This document shows, one piece after another, positions 36,079 through 49,600 of a DNA stretch of 64,000 nucleotides. The translations under genes and the position numbers were made by a program. The stretch is from positions 1,522,854 through 1,586,853 of the forward strand of contig CAXAMN010003558.1 in the NCBI GenBank assembly GCA_963970005.1. Reading direction: 5' to 3'. The notes beneath the pieces were generated by a model. That model worked only from the letters and a program-made list of their open reading frames with translations, ran no database searches and was not told the origin of the DNA. Positions within the stretch are counted from its first letter, which is position 1. Each line of letters opens with the position of its first letter. Origin of the DNA: Durusdinium trenchii. Taxonomy: Eukaryota; Sar; Dinophyceae; Suessiales; Symbiodiniaceae.

Positions 36079-37779
36079 GTGAGTCTGCTCCCTCCATCCC
36101 ATTGGGCGAATCCACGTCCAGGCGCGGCACCGCAGAACGAAGAAACCACGGGACAAGACGGTGGAAGGATTGTCCGGCCGACACCGGGGCCATGGTGTCA
36201 CAAAAGCCTGCAGCTGTAGACACAGCCGGAGCTGAACATTGACGGTGTTTCACGGGTGATCTCTGGTCATCAAGGTTTGTTCTTTGGTTCTTTGATCACT
36301 GGGCCAAGACTTGCACAGGGAGGCTGATGAAGCACCTGGCATGCAGAAGATGATGCAGGAGGCGCGCTGATTTTGAGCTGGGGCTCGGGCCTGATCCAGT
36401 GTGTGGCTGGTGGGAGCAACATCGGATGGGTGATGCCAGCGATGTGACTTTGAGCAGGGATCAATGGCCTTCTCAAGGTCGTGCGATGCTTTAAGAATTT
36501 CAAGGATTCCCCATGTAAAAACAACGTTCTCATCTCAGTGAGGCCTGGGCCGCCTGGGCCTGGGGGGTTTTGTGGGGAAACGCAAAGCATGGAATGGACT
36601 GGTCGTGTCAGATAGCCAGAGGATTCTGTAGCTGGGTTTGCCTTGGAATAGGGAGACCCCCGAGTTCGACCTTCAAGGAATCTAGACCAGAAATGCAAAC
36701 CCTACGAGGTCGATCTTCAGCTTTTCGGAGCTCCCCACGAGTTGGTACCCGCAATTGCAAGCAATGCTGGAATATACATTGCAATCATGGAGTCATTCCT
36801 CTCGCGGCGAACTTACATGATCTCACTCTCTGAGGCATTCCCCATGGACAAGGTGCAGAATGGTCTTGGCGCCGCCAAGAGCTGGGTGTGCCTGGGATCA
36901 ACTCGTGCCCAGCGACCAGCGATCAGCGCAGTGGGATACCTATCAAGAAAACATACGATTCGTATCAAAATAGTACTTAATTCCAATCAACCATCATTTG
37001 TTTTTGAAAAGCAAAACACACACATTGTTTCCTCAATGCGACACGTAACACATCCATTGCTACTCCATGCCCCTTGATCTACAGTGAGATCGGGTACACA
37101 AGGCTTGACTTTATGTAGATAAAAGGAAGTGGAAAGTAGACATGAGAGAGGCTCAGAATAAAATTGAAGAACAAACCCACGAGAAGACCCCAAAACCGAA
37201 GGCTTACAACCATCCGGACCGAATATAATATATACATATATATATATATATCATATCACACCTGAAAATGTACCAAAGCATTCAAACAGCATAGCAGTTG
37301 TCGGGCCACCCGAGGGTAACATTTAGAGCAGAAAGGAGAAATTCCAATTTGGTGCATATATCTTTAGTCTTTGTGGGCCACCAAAAGATAACAATACAGC
37401 AACGAGCAACTCCAACTTGCAGCAAAACCTTGATTCCTTAAAGACCAAACATCAAACTAATTCCGAGCCCGGCTTCAATGCGCCCTGTGCTGTTAGTGGT
37501 CAGCTAATTTGTGCTGCTTGCGGTGGCCACGCTCTAGCAAAAGCTATGCTGCAAGCACAGTGGCCAGGGTTCAATGATCCTGTGCTGATGCAAGTGTTTA
37601 GAGTCTAGCTGGGAAAACCGTCCATTTTTTAGCAGAAATATCACCCAAAAGCTCCGTCTTGGCATCGAAAGACCTTGTTTGTGAAAGTGCTTAAAAGCTG
37701 CGAAACGACTGGCGGGATATGTAGATATGCAAAGCTGGATATGTAGATTTCCTTGCAGGCGGGACCAGTTGTGGACAGC

Positions 37780-38015
37780 CAAGTGCAGATTTTGTCGTAG
37801 GCATAGCACTTTGTGAACCTTGAAGTGCAGATTTCGTGGCAGGTGAGCGCTTTATATGAATATCAAAGTGTAGAATTCGTAGCAGGCGCAGCTCTTTGTG
37901 AACCTCGAAGTGCAGATTCCGTGGAAGTGCAATAGTTTGTTAACCTTGTGATGCAGCTTCCGTGGCAGGCGCAGCGGTTTGTGAACCTCAAAATGCAGAT
38001 GTTGTGGCGTGAACC
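37780..38015. repeat. About 47-bp tandem repeat (GTGCAGATTTCGTGGCAGGCGCAG type)
   Basis: Roughly five diverged units carry the phrases TTTGTGAACCTCGAAGTGCAG and TTCCGTGGCAGGCGCAGC. The same phrases appear reverse-complemented at 51365-51660, inside gene B. Confidence 0.65.
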
Positions 38016-38788
38016 TCGGTGGAAGTACACATATTCACCTCTACCTTGTTCTACTTAACACTCTTTAGCATTTGCTGCTCGGATGCCTCTTAAACATTTC
38101 AACCAAATTTCTTTTTGACTGCATAGAAAATATATTCACATACTGTATATATTTTGGTTGTTTATTGACATAGTCTTTTTGGGATAGACTTGCCCAGTGC
38201 AGCGGGCAGCGGCGCCCAAGCAGCCAGACTTTGGCGTTCCATTCCGCAGTTGGAGCTCTTCTTGCAAAGTGCGGAGCAGCGGGGCTCGCTCCAAGAGAGC
38301 AGAACAACACATATATCATGCATAACACGTGTTGAGTTTGAAAAACGTTTTAACGTAAACACATATACTCAAATTCGCCTCCTTGGCAGATTGGGGCTGC
38401 CAAGCCAGTTCCATTTTGAAGATCCTGCCTGTTTCTTCTTGCTGCGCATAGGACAGAAAAAGAAGCAGTTATTTGGATGTGTTCCTTATAACATGGTATA
38501 GCACCGCAGACCTGATTAGGTCCATGGTGGGCCTGGATGATTACCACCGCACCGAGCAACTCTGAAGATCCACCAGGTCTTGGGTCGGCGGAAGACGAGA
38601 ATCGCCAGAACCCCAAACTCCAATTTGCAGGAACTATAGTTGTTTCTATGTGGTTGATGGAGTCCAACATCCATCAACATCCTGGGGTGTTCTAGGCAAA
38701 AAACACCTGCAGGAGTCGGTCAAGAATCTTCTCATCCTGAGTAACCATGTCCACCCATGTCCAACCTCACCGGTTCACAGAACTACAG

Positions 38789-38978
38789 GTCCTGGGGCTG
38801 GGGCAGTGTGGTGCAGAGTGCCAAGAAGGCGCCGCCGAGTGCAGGGTGCTTCTTCGTTCCGGGGCAGTTCCAAGAGCGCAACTATGCCAGGATCAATCGA
38901 GTTCGTCTGGGTGCAAGTTCCAAGTTGGGGTTGATGGAGATGGGGGATGGGGGCTCAATCGATCTCACTTCAACTTGA
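38789..38978 (+). CDS. Candidate terminal exon, unidentified protein
   Basis: After an ACTACAG|G acceptor the frame is open to a TGA. It reads SWGWGSVVQSAKKAPPSAGC, then FFVPGQFQERNYARINRVRL, then GASSKLGLMEMGDGGSIDLT, ST and stop. Composition and codon use look coding. No family is recognised. It sits on the same strand as genes A and B, 1.7 kb before gene B, and would be the end of a separate gene whose earlier exons were not identified. Confidence 0.38.
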
Positions 38979-40696
38979 AAACTGTTGGGATATGATCGCT
39001 CGAGCCGAAGTTTTAGCTGACATCACGGGAACCCGGAGTGAAAGATGAGCATGTTCATGTTGATGTAAATAGTGAAAGCACAGAGCCTGTTTTGGGATTC
39101 ACTTTTGGATGTACGCAGATCTTTGTGCAGCTACGGCAACGATGGTGCTGGATCTTGGAATTGTTCAGGTCAGGAAAGTGTGGTTTGTTGAGCATTCCAA
39201 CATGGTTCCGACACCCGAGAGTTGAAGGAAACTTATGAGATGAGATCCTGGGGTTTCCCCCCAGTCCCAACCAGAAACAGATGGACTTCCTAAGAGCCAC
39301 AGAGCCCCGGAGATTTCAGCAAGATCATGTTGCATCTCACGAAAAGAACCCTGTGCAGATCGGAGACGACCTGGCCAACTCTGAGTTTGTGAAGGAAACT
39401 GAGAGGCCAAGCCGACGGACGACGTGGATTGCCTTGGACCGACGGGTCGACGTTGGGCGTGCGTTCGGCGTGCGTTCGGCGAGCCCGATGTTGAGTGACA
39501 TGTCTTGCAGTGAAAACCCGCAAGAAGGAGAAAATGGATCTATATAACTATACCTGTAGCGCATGGAGACTCAAACAGAAACAACATGAAACAACATGCA
39601 ACCCACTGACTCTTCTTCAAGAAGTGGATCCTTCCCCTCAGTTCATCCAATGGTACACCTGTTTTGTTTCAGCTGCATGGTCTTTGGGTTTTTCTGCAAT
39701 GACTACAAGCAAAACCGATGCCTGCAGATGTCGGTACCGAACAACAAAAGACCGCCGCTTGAAGACTCGGAGCAATCCATGGTCCATATCGGAGTACTCC
39801 GAAGACCGCAGCATGCAACATGCAGTTGGTGAACTATGTGACAACGTGGTGGAACACCACTTCCATGTGTTTCTCAAGGAGGGCAGAAGAACAACATGTT
39901 AACATGTTCCTCTTCAGAAGCAGCAACAGGAACGTGGTGTTGTGCTTACATGTTTTCCCGTGTCAAGTCCCCAAATCCAACACCAAGAAGTCCAAACCAT
40001 GCTCCAAACAGGGCCGAGACCCAGAGGGCGTTCCACTCCTCTGTGGTTGTGTCTCAGGATGGCGCAAAAGGCTGAGGAAAACATCTCTCAAGGTGCATCT
40101 GAGGCCGTTCGACATGACAGTGACGTGATTGATGGTCGCAGAGGCTAAAACCGCTGGCGGATTTGGCCAGCGATCCAGCCCACGCAGACTCCGCCAAGCT
40201 TCCAGGAAGTAGGTTGCGTGGATTGATCCCAACGGACCCCAACGTAGGCAGACGACAAGTGCTAATGAACTCTTTGTGATAGCAACAAGCTGTGCATAGC
40301 TATTTGCCATGGACAAATCACATACATTGGGTATCTCAAGCACCACGGGATGTCTTGTTCTGTTCACTGTTTTTGCATGCATTCTTCATGCAGCTGACCA
40401 AAAGCATATTAACATTGTTAACATCCTCCAAGTGAGCATACTCCTGGGTAACACTTATATACCAGGACCCTCCAATAGGTGTCCTGGCTGGACTACCCTA
40501 CACCACATCGGGATCAACATTTTACACCCATTGGATGGCTTTGGTAAGAACAATGTTCCACAGGATCAGAAATGGCCTCGTTAGAGCTCTAAGTCCGGAC
40601 CTGGCGCCCCGCTGGCTCAAGCCGAAGGTCTTCCCCACCAAGTGGGAGAGACATTCGACTTCGGCTGTGGCCTGGGCCCTGCTTAGCAGACGCAGC

Positions 40697-43600
40697 ATGG
40701 GGCAGGGTTCCAGTTGCTGTCAAGAGGAGCCGCTGGAGATTCCGAAAGAAGTGGTGCTCCACAAATACGATGAGCCGTCCGCGGAGGAGCCAGACACGAT
40801 GAAGGCCGCCCCGCGTTAGCGGGAGGAGGGCCGCTCCAAAGAGGGGATTCAGATATGATTCAGAGGAGGTCATTGAGTTACCAGGAGTTAACCTTCCCTC
40901 AGGTACAGATCACCAGGGTTCGATGTGAACCCCTTGAGGGTCGAGACCAACAACTTGGCTGTTTCAGCAAGTTGCATTCACGGATTCGGTCTTGTTTGCA
41001 TCCAAATCTGTCTATGCATTGCCAGCATGCCGCAAGCAAAAACCAAAAGATGAATAAAAGATGGGCACTGAATGTGTACCAACTCCATGATTGTGGAGAC
41101 TCCTTTGAAAGAAGACAGTTCTTTCAATCCATTTCAATCCACTCCCCCATCAGATTTTTGGGGCAGATCCTCAAAAACCCAGCTGTCTCAGTTGTTTCGA
41201 ACCTTCCCCAAACCTCCCAAACCTGACCTCCCTTGCCCGGTCCCTTGCCCTTGAGGTCACACCAAAACCGGCGCCCGAGTCACCACTGGTGGGCCACGGA
41301 CTGCAAAAGCCCATGAGTGGGACCTCGCGATTGGAGAAGATGGAGCCGAAGATGTCCGTCGAAGATGTTTATTTTCATCGGCAAACAATAAGTGAATGGT
41401 GAGTTTTGGATTTGATGAACCATGATGAACCCATCCACCTGCTTTTTTTCCTGGCTTGGTGGCCTCCTTCACTCCAAAAACATCTAAGAACGCCCCTTCT
41501 TGGAAATGTCTAGATCTATAGGAACAAGAAGCTATTAGGGGCTCCTGGCATCGCTACGAACGGAGCGATCGGACGCTAGCTTACGCGGCTCCTGGCCTTA
41601 CTACTAGGAACAAGGTTCGCTACGAACGGGGCTCATCACAACGATGGATCCTTCTTCACCGGCCATGGTCCATCCCCAGGAGCAGTTGGCGGTGGACACC
41701 GAGATCGTGCGTGGCATCACCCTCCGTGAGTCGCTGAGGTCCTTTGGCCGCTTGTGGCGCTGGAGTCCACTGGACCTCCGCGAGGAGGACCGGAAGAAGC
41801 TTTGGCAACGCTCCAAGCAGGTGGGCTGCGGCCATTCTTGAGAGATGTGGAAGAGTTGGTGGGTGGGTTTGGCGGTGTATTTTTCTCGTTGGTTAATTCA
41901 TTTTGGTCTGCCAAAATTGGCTCAAATAGGATTTGCAGAGAAGAATGTGGAAATCCAAAAAGCTAGCATGACATAGATTGATCAAAGCTGGCCCTGACTG
42001 GTACTTTGGGAAATCAAAGAGATAGTGAATGCAATGCACGTTGAACCGTAAGCATTCTTACTCCTTCAAATCCAGTGCGCAAAACCAGAGCATTCTGAAT
42101 CATTTAGGTGCATAGCAGTGCATACAAGTTGATATTTTTTTCTGGAACGGATAGGATCCAAAGAGAGGATCTTCTTGAATATGCGCAAAAACCTGGAAGA
42201 TGATTTGTCAAAGTAAGGGTGACTGGCCCGGGGCAAGGAGGCGATGCGCATGTCGCAGACTGCCTCGGCCGTCCCGAAGAGTCTCGTGTTGTAAGGGTTT
42301 CTGGACACACATCGAGCGAAGAGGTCATAGGTCAGTCATAGGTCATTCCCCTTGAATGGGGGATTCAACCTTTGAGACGGCCAAGATCAATGATCCAAAG
42401 AGTTAGATTTTTTCCGGCTGGTTGACGAGTTTTGCTCACGAGGTGCCCGGCTTCGATACTTTCCTGTCACATACATGGCTGACTGCTGGCAGATGGAAAG
42501 TTCTCACTCTCCTTGTACGATCTGGATGGCATATGATGCTAGTGGGCTGGTTCTTTGGAGTTCTGGTGGCGATGCTACTTTGCTTGGTGGACATCTTGCC
42601 CATGCCAGTGCCATGGCTCGTGGAAACTGTAGGCTTCACGAAAGTCTGCCAGCTGTCGTGGTGGATTCTGATCCTGGACTGAATTCATGAATCGAGGGGC
42701 TCCATGTTGATCGTCCACTTTATACTCCAAAATCATATGATATGAATTGATATGATATCAGTTATGATATCACAATATATCATAATATGTATAACCACAC
42801 ATGTCACACATGTTTTTCAACCCTACTTCAGACACCAATGAAAACACCCCGGACACCCCACGTCGGACAGAAAAGCCTCGGACGGCTTCGGACCATTTCG
42901 CCCAGACGATTGGAGTGACCTTGGCCACCGGACCTCCACATCTGGGAGATCAGGTTGTAACTGGAAAAAATCGGGAGATCAGGTTCGTTACTTGTTGGGC
43001 TCTCCGGATCGGTTTGTTTTGGTTGCTCTCTCTCTCTCTCTCTCAGAATCTTGGGCACCACTTCATCGCTACTGGGACTGCTGGGGTCCGTCTATGTGCC
43101 CAACTCCGTGAGCAGATCGGAGGTTTGCTTTCTCGATGCCTCCTGGACGAGACGAGAGGTGAATGTGAGTCACATGAGTCACATGAGTCGTGGAAGAAAG
43201 GTGAATTTGGGTGGGGCATCACCTTCTGGTTTGTAGGGGCTTGGAGCATTCAAGGAATTATTGGGTGGTCATCGATTAGATGTAAAGTGAGCGGATGTGA
43301 GCGGTGATTTGGAGGATTCAGCATGAATTGGAGCTCATATTCCATGTTTTGAAGTGGCGCTCCTCGGACTAACAGGTGCACATGGTGCCAGGGAGCAGGG
43401 GTGATTTGTTCCCCTTGCAGGAGCCAAAGAGCTACGGGGAGATCCCCAACCCCCTTGCCGCTTCGCGACGTCAACCGCCCTCACCAGTGGCTCTCAGAGA
43501 GAGAGAGAGAGAGAGTAAGAGAGTAACAGAAGTCTCTATAATCACTCGATGTTGGACCCTCTGAGATATTGTTTGGTTCTGTCTTGCTTGCAATTGGCAA

Positions 43601-46600
43601 GCATTGTTGGATCATGTTGGATCTATTTTTCTTTTGTAAGGAAATCCAATTCTTGATGTCACGGTAGGCTGGCACCACTCATTATGTAAGACTGTCATCA
43701 CTTACAACAAGTGCATTTTGTAAGAACGGCATGATGTATGAATATTTGAGCAACCACTTTTATTTGGCGTTTACAAAAGTAGTCGGCATGCTCTACCAAC
43801 ATCAGTATTCGCTGGTGAACGAGATGGTGCCCCGCATAAACGCGATACTTTTGATTGATTGCGCTAAAGTAGTCTGAACGAGACACTGTGATCTGCTATC
43901 AAAGCAGTCTGAACGAGATACTGTGACATGACCTCCTACTAAATACTAAAGTAGTCCAAACGAGATAGGGCTCCCACATAATAGATAGCGTGTGTGAGTT
44001 TAACAACAAATAAATTTCGCTGCTCATTTGGGACTCAAGAATGTGGCCAGGTTGGGCACCATCATTTTGTAAGGAACTTGCAACAATTGTCCATTGTCAT
44101 GTGTAAGGAACAATATAGTTATTTTTGTGAGATTCGGACAGGTTTGGTGTGAGGTTTGGAGATTTGGATAGGTTTGGGTCTGGACGGAACTGGATCTAAC
44201 CAGTGTGGATGGCAGAGAGAGCAAAAAGGGAGATCCAGCAGCATGTCAGCATGTCCTTACAAAATGATACAAAATGCATCTTTGGTATTGAGTTGAATAG
44301 TTGGTGTTTTGGCATGCTGGGGCCAAAGATCCCATTGAACAGTTTATTTATAGACTAGAACATGACATATATAGCTCTGTACCCGTGGAAAATGCCTATG
44401 TATAGCTCTCTACAAATCGCTACAAATTCAGATGGTATCTCCAAGGGCCATTTTTGCTGACGTGACCTGTCATGTTTGTAAAAGTACTTTTTGAGCACCT
44501 ACTGATTTTGTAAGGTTTAGTCGGTGTATTCCTTTGCTTTATAGCTACAATATGGGGTAAATGGTAATGGTGATAAATCGTATTACGCTACAGGCGTTTC
44601 TTCAATAAACTTTACGCTTGCAACCAGCTGATGCATATGATACCATGAACAACTTTACAAGTACAACCAGCTGATGCATATGATGCAACCATGAAATACA
44701 TTTTTAAACATGGACCGTTGAGAGGAGTCGATAACAATTATTATAGTCAGACATACATTATATGATATGTGAAAGGCCACGTGTTTGTTCCATGTATTCT
44801 CCCACTCCCACTCCTCTCCCAAACACACCTCATGACGCAAGGTATGCATGTTCGTTCCAAACGCACATGCCCTGTAGCTAAAGCTCAATATAGCGGTGAC
44901 TGCGCTCGATCAGTGTAACGCCCCTCAGCACCTTCGACGTACTTGCATTGGTCCAAAACTTGCTGCCCAATTTGTGCTATATGAATCAGTGACCACGAAC
45001 CATGACGATCTCCCAAAACTGTTCAGTGTCTTGTATGTGTTGCTTCTTCATTGATGCAGTCCATGGCAGCAACCAAGTGAAGTAGTGATGTATGTTTCCA
45101 TGTGTCCTTTCAAAATAGAGCATGTGCATGGGTTTGTTGTAAACCAGGGGCTCCCCAAAAGATCAGTCGTCCGGACCAGCTACAAATCGAAATCATTGAC
45201 TAGAGTAAAGGTTCCCCTCACATTTTTTTGAAACCATGTTCCTTGGAGTCTTCATGTACCCAATGGCCACCCGTGGCAACATGATTTGTATTGTATGTAC
45301 CCAGCTTTTCAGCTCCTACAGCCATGTCTTAAAGAGTTTCTTTTGGAGTTTTGGACCCATCCTGGGGCTCAAACAAGAGCACCATCCTTCTTTTTTTGAT
45401 GGGGCTCGTCATGAGGCTTAGTGTCCTGTGTTGGAGTTTTCTCGAATTTCAGGTGGTGAGTATTCATCAGACCGATGCACAGCTCATGGAACGTGGCATC
45501 TACGGCTTGGGAGGCTTCTTAAAAGTGGCCAAGGACCCCGAGCGTCCCGGTCGATCGGATCATGGACTCGGACCAGTCCCGGGTCTTGCGGGGCCTTAGA
45601 GGGTTGTATCTCCACTGAAGGGAGCTTCGAGTGCACTTGGGGGGCCGGGGGAGGGCCGTGGTCACGCGAAATCGGAGAGACTTCTGAGAGGTCACCAGGC
45701 ATGACTGGTGGAATGGGAAATATGGTGGCGGTTCACAGAGGGTTCTGCGGGCACTGTGTCTTTTCGTTGAAAGCAGACAAGCGGAAGAGGGCAACTGGGA
45801 GTGAGTCAAACAGGTTGGTGGCAGCAAAAAGTTTCTTTTAAGAGTTGGGTGGGTCATTGAGTCATTAATGTTCATGCATGTTTCATCCAAGAGGTTCAGA
45901 GAGGTTCTGAGCATTGACCCCTTCGAGGAGCTTCGAGTCTTGTGGAGCCCGCCCTACTTGTCACGCTTGCATCTGGGTGAGAATCGGCAATCGATTCAAG
46001 TTTATTTGAGTTTGTTTTTGTATTCTGTATGCCATGACGCCCATCGACCCACAAACAACATTGACTAAATAAATCCACATAGATACAAGTGTTCTGTAAA
46101 TGTTGGGATTTCTAGCTTGAAGCCGCTTTGGCTGAAGCTGGCAGCATGACAGCACATTGATGTCATGTCGTTTGGTGGGGCAGGTTGTAGGTGTGGAGAT
46201 GAGTTTTTGTCGCTCGATTCCTGAAGTTCTTTGCATGTTTAAGTCGTTTGGGATAGAAGATTTTGCCACTGCTTAACTTGAGCTACGACCAGGCGGAGGG
46301 GCCAAATGACCTGTGGGGAGTACAACCATCGCAGTTCTTTGGGATTTTTTACGTTTCTCTGGGTGTAGCTCACCCAATTTGTGCACACAGGGAAGACTCG
46401 CATCGACCATGATGTGCAAGTTCGGCGGGTCCCACGCCGAAGGACATCCGAGCGCCACGTCATCGTCGCCTCCCCGTCGTTCTCAGGTGGTGTGTCTTTG
46501 AGTTGGCAGCCTATCGCACTGCCAACCCTGAGGGGAAGATCACACTGAACCCGTTGTTCATTGTGCCTTCGGCAAAAAACATTTGTGTCCCTTTCGTTCC

Positions 46601-49600
46601 GGGAGTGGAGAACTAGAAGCAGACAATCCCCACTTCGACAGTGTTTAGCTTTTTGTCTTGACACACATTCGGTTGATAATGCTTTGTGTGTGTTTCTTGT
46701 TACTGTGACCAGCATCCAGTTCACACCTTCATAGCAGTATCGTGCGGGCACGTGAGAGCTGTTGCGCAAGCTAGCCGTGGAGATGGGGTCCAGTCATCCG
46801 ATCTGTGACAAAGAGATCTGTGAACTTCCCTTCTTCCTTTTTTTTCTCGAACGGTGCTCGGCGGACATCCAAAAAACGAAAAAATAGACCCAGATTGCAC
46901 GGAATCTTGTTTAGCCATTTGATGGGGTTTAAGGACCTTTGGTGAACCGTTTCATCGGGTGCACTTGACATTCCTAGGCCCCGGAAAAGCATGTTTCCCC
47001 GCCACATGGCCGAGGAGAGTCTGTGTGGGATCATGTTCCTGGGAAACTTGGCTGGCTCGGTGCTCTACACCACCATGCAGCTCCGCAAGATGTCGCAGAA
47101 TCTGGGTGAGAAGATAGTCTTGGTGAGTTTAGATGGAGCGTTTTTGAAGGTTCAAGTGTGTGTTTTGCAATGAGTCACAGTTTTGTTGCATCCAAATCGG
47201 TTGTGAAACTATGTTTCCTAGTAGCGTCCTTGCTCCTAGTAGCGATGCCAGGAGCCCCGTTCGTAGCGTCCGATCGCTCCTAGTGGTAAGAACATGTTCA
47301 TTCCCTGACAGTGAGGAGTTATACCATCGGCTCATACATGATGGGCATGCTCCCTCTGCTGGCAGCGGTGCATGTGCTTCGCCGCGAGGTGCAGCTGAGG
47401 CGAGGCGCCCGACAGCGTTGTAGGGTGTCCTGGCTTGACGACCTGATGCGACTTGGAGATCTCCTTCGGATATATTGTTATATTCTGATATATATATACA
47501 TATAATGACTATGTATGAACATGAGGATATATAATATATGATATGATATGCAGCCTATTGTCACAGGCGGCACCTCGCTTTGGGGCTCTCCAACTTCAAA
47601 TTGAGCGAGGCAGGGTCGTTTTGTATGGACTCCACGGCCCAGAAAGCAGCCGGGGGACGGGCCGCATCTTGCGCGGGACAGATCGAAGAGTGTGCAACAT
47701 GTGTTCTTTTTTCAGGTCGGTGACTGCAAGGATTTGCTACTGTAGGTATGCCTTTGCTCGATGGCATTTTTGGGGGCAGATGGGGGCATTCCTAAGGAAA
47801 CCATGCACACGAGGTTGCCTGAGATTGATTTGGGATTCCCACAGCTGCCATGACCGTGAGTGCGTGAACAGAAACATATCATATATCCTCAACATCTCCT
47901 TACCTTTGGATGCAGATTCTGTGATACCAGTAGCGTGCAACTGTTTTCTCGTTTCAACGAGCAAACACATCCCAGTGGACATGCAGCTCTTGGAAAACTC
48001 AATATATAGTCATTATTTCGGGCCTTTGCCTTTGCCACAGAAGAACAACATGCTGCCACCATGAGGGGGGCTCACTAGCATTTGGTGTGCATTCACTTAC
48101 ATCCACATCCATTGTGGTGCCCCTGCTCCATTTCGGGCAGTAGTTGTGAGCGTTTCGCTTCCTGATGTCCGACAGAAGATGGAGTTCAAGGGCTGAATGT
48201 CATGCAAACAAGGCCGACAGAAACACAAATTGACCATAGATTCTTTTCAATTGCCCAAACGCTCGTCCCGTGAAAGAGGCGGACTCATCTCCTGGGCATT
48301 CTGCGAACACAACCATGCTGGTAGGAGCTTCCCAATGATGCTGAAAAGCAAGCCTTTGGATTGAACTTGAACTGTCTACCAAAAAAATCACTACATAACA
48401 TATCACTACATCGAATTCTCACATCAGCTCCCCCAAGGCGGTCGCTCCGAACTTTCACGAAGAGGAGGTCGCCCCAACGCGGGCACGTTCAGAATAGAAC
48501 AATCGCAAAACGTCTCCCCATTTCTCTGCCTGTTTCTGTCACGAAGGCCGAGTGCAGGAATGACTTCGACCGGGAGTTCATTTACTCCGGCATCATTCAA
48601 TGGCCGCTCGTTAGGGATGTCAGAGACACGGAAGCCGGAACCCCCCACCCTCGCAGGCGTGTGACGCTCTTGGACGGTTTTTGGGACGGTGACGGTGACG
48701 GTTTTTGCGTCATCCGTGGGGATGCAGGCAGATCAGTGGGGTAGTCGTGTTGGCCAACAGCGTCCAAGAGCGTCCCAAAGGGTTGCCAACAGGATCCGAC
48801 GGGTTCATCCTCACGCGGATCTTTCCAGGATGACACCGGATGATCCAGGTCCAGCCATCCCACACGTTGAACATCGTTGAAGCCAAAGACCAGTGGCACC
48901 CAGAAATAATAGCAACAAGTATGCCGCCCCAGAAAACACATTTGATTCTATCCCAAATGAACCTCTTCTTGTCGCCCCCATAGCATATCCATCCAATGTT
49001 TTCCAGCTTCCTCAGGTACGGGAGCTTAGAAGCCTTCACCGCATATGTACGCAAGAGCTTGCGCATGGAGCTTATTGGATGTGCGTATTTCCAGCTCCGC
49101 ATCCCTCCAGGCACTGCGCGTTCGGTTTAGGTGGAGATTCTGGCAGAACCCAAGCATGTGGATTGCATTGTTGGCGGTTTAGGTGAGATTTGTGTCTTTC
49201 TTAGATGTGGAACAATTTGGTTCATTTACACGTCGGCTGGGAACCCAATCATTCAGAATCCGTTGGCAGAGGATGTGTGGAAATCCATTGTCTGAGGTAT
49301 CCTTGCATTACGATGAAGCAGTAAAGTAAGCCAGGTAAATCCTTGGGTTGTGGGGCCAAGCTACACCATCCAGGGTCCAATCTTGGCGTGGCCGGGGGGG
49401 TTGCCCGAAAGGAACTTATTGGTTTTGTATCCAGGTGAACCTGCGAGGGAGACAGTTTTCATGGAAGAATACATGTTTCTGATGTGAGGCTACCTTCTGC
49501 TCATTTGCATCGGGCCAGTCTCCGCCTCTCTTGAAGGTTTCTTAGCTCTCTTGAAGCTTGGTGACACAGAGTTCGGTGGAATGATGTGAGTATCGAGGAT

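Larger units (their letters stand above)
34425..40696. other. Spacer between paralogues A and B
   Basis: Apart from the candidate exons at 36007-36078 and 38789-38978 and the repeat at 37780-38015, no supported gene was found. A reading starting MTTPVAHQIMISTAQL near 35149 and one reading QIGDDLANSEFVKE near 39356 look coding-like but could not be tied to splice sites. AT-rich simple sequence lies at 37222-37252. Confidence 0.4.

Noticed and set aside
41072-41254. Open frame in intron 1 of gene B (VETPLKEDSSFNPFQSTPPS...)
   Set aside because: Coding-like, but adding it would break the match to gene A, and no phase-compatible splice sites were found. It could be an alternative exon; transcript data would decide.
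41890-41935. Possible spliced-leader relic (CATTTTGG ... TTGGCTCAA)
   Set aside because: Only scattered words of the dinoflagellate leader are present, out of order and with an insertion. No full relic was found anywhere in the window.
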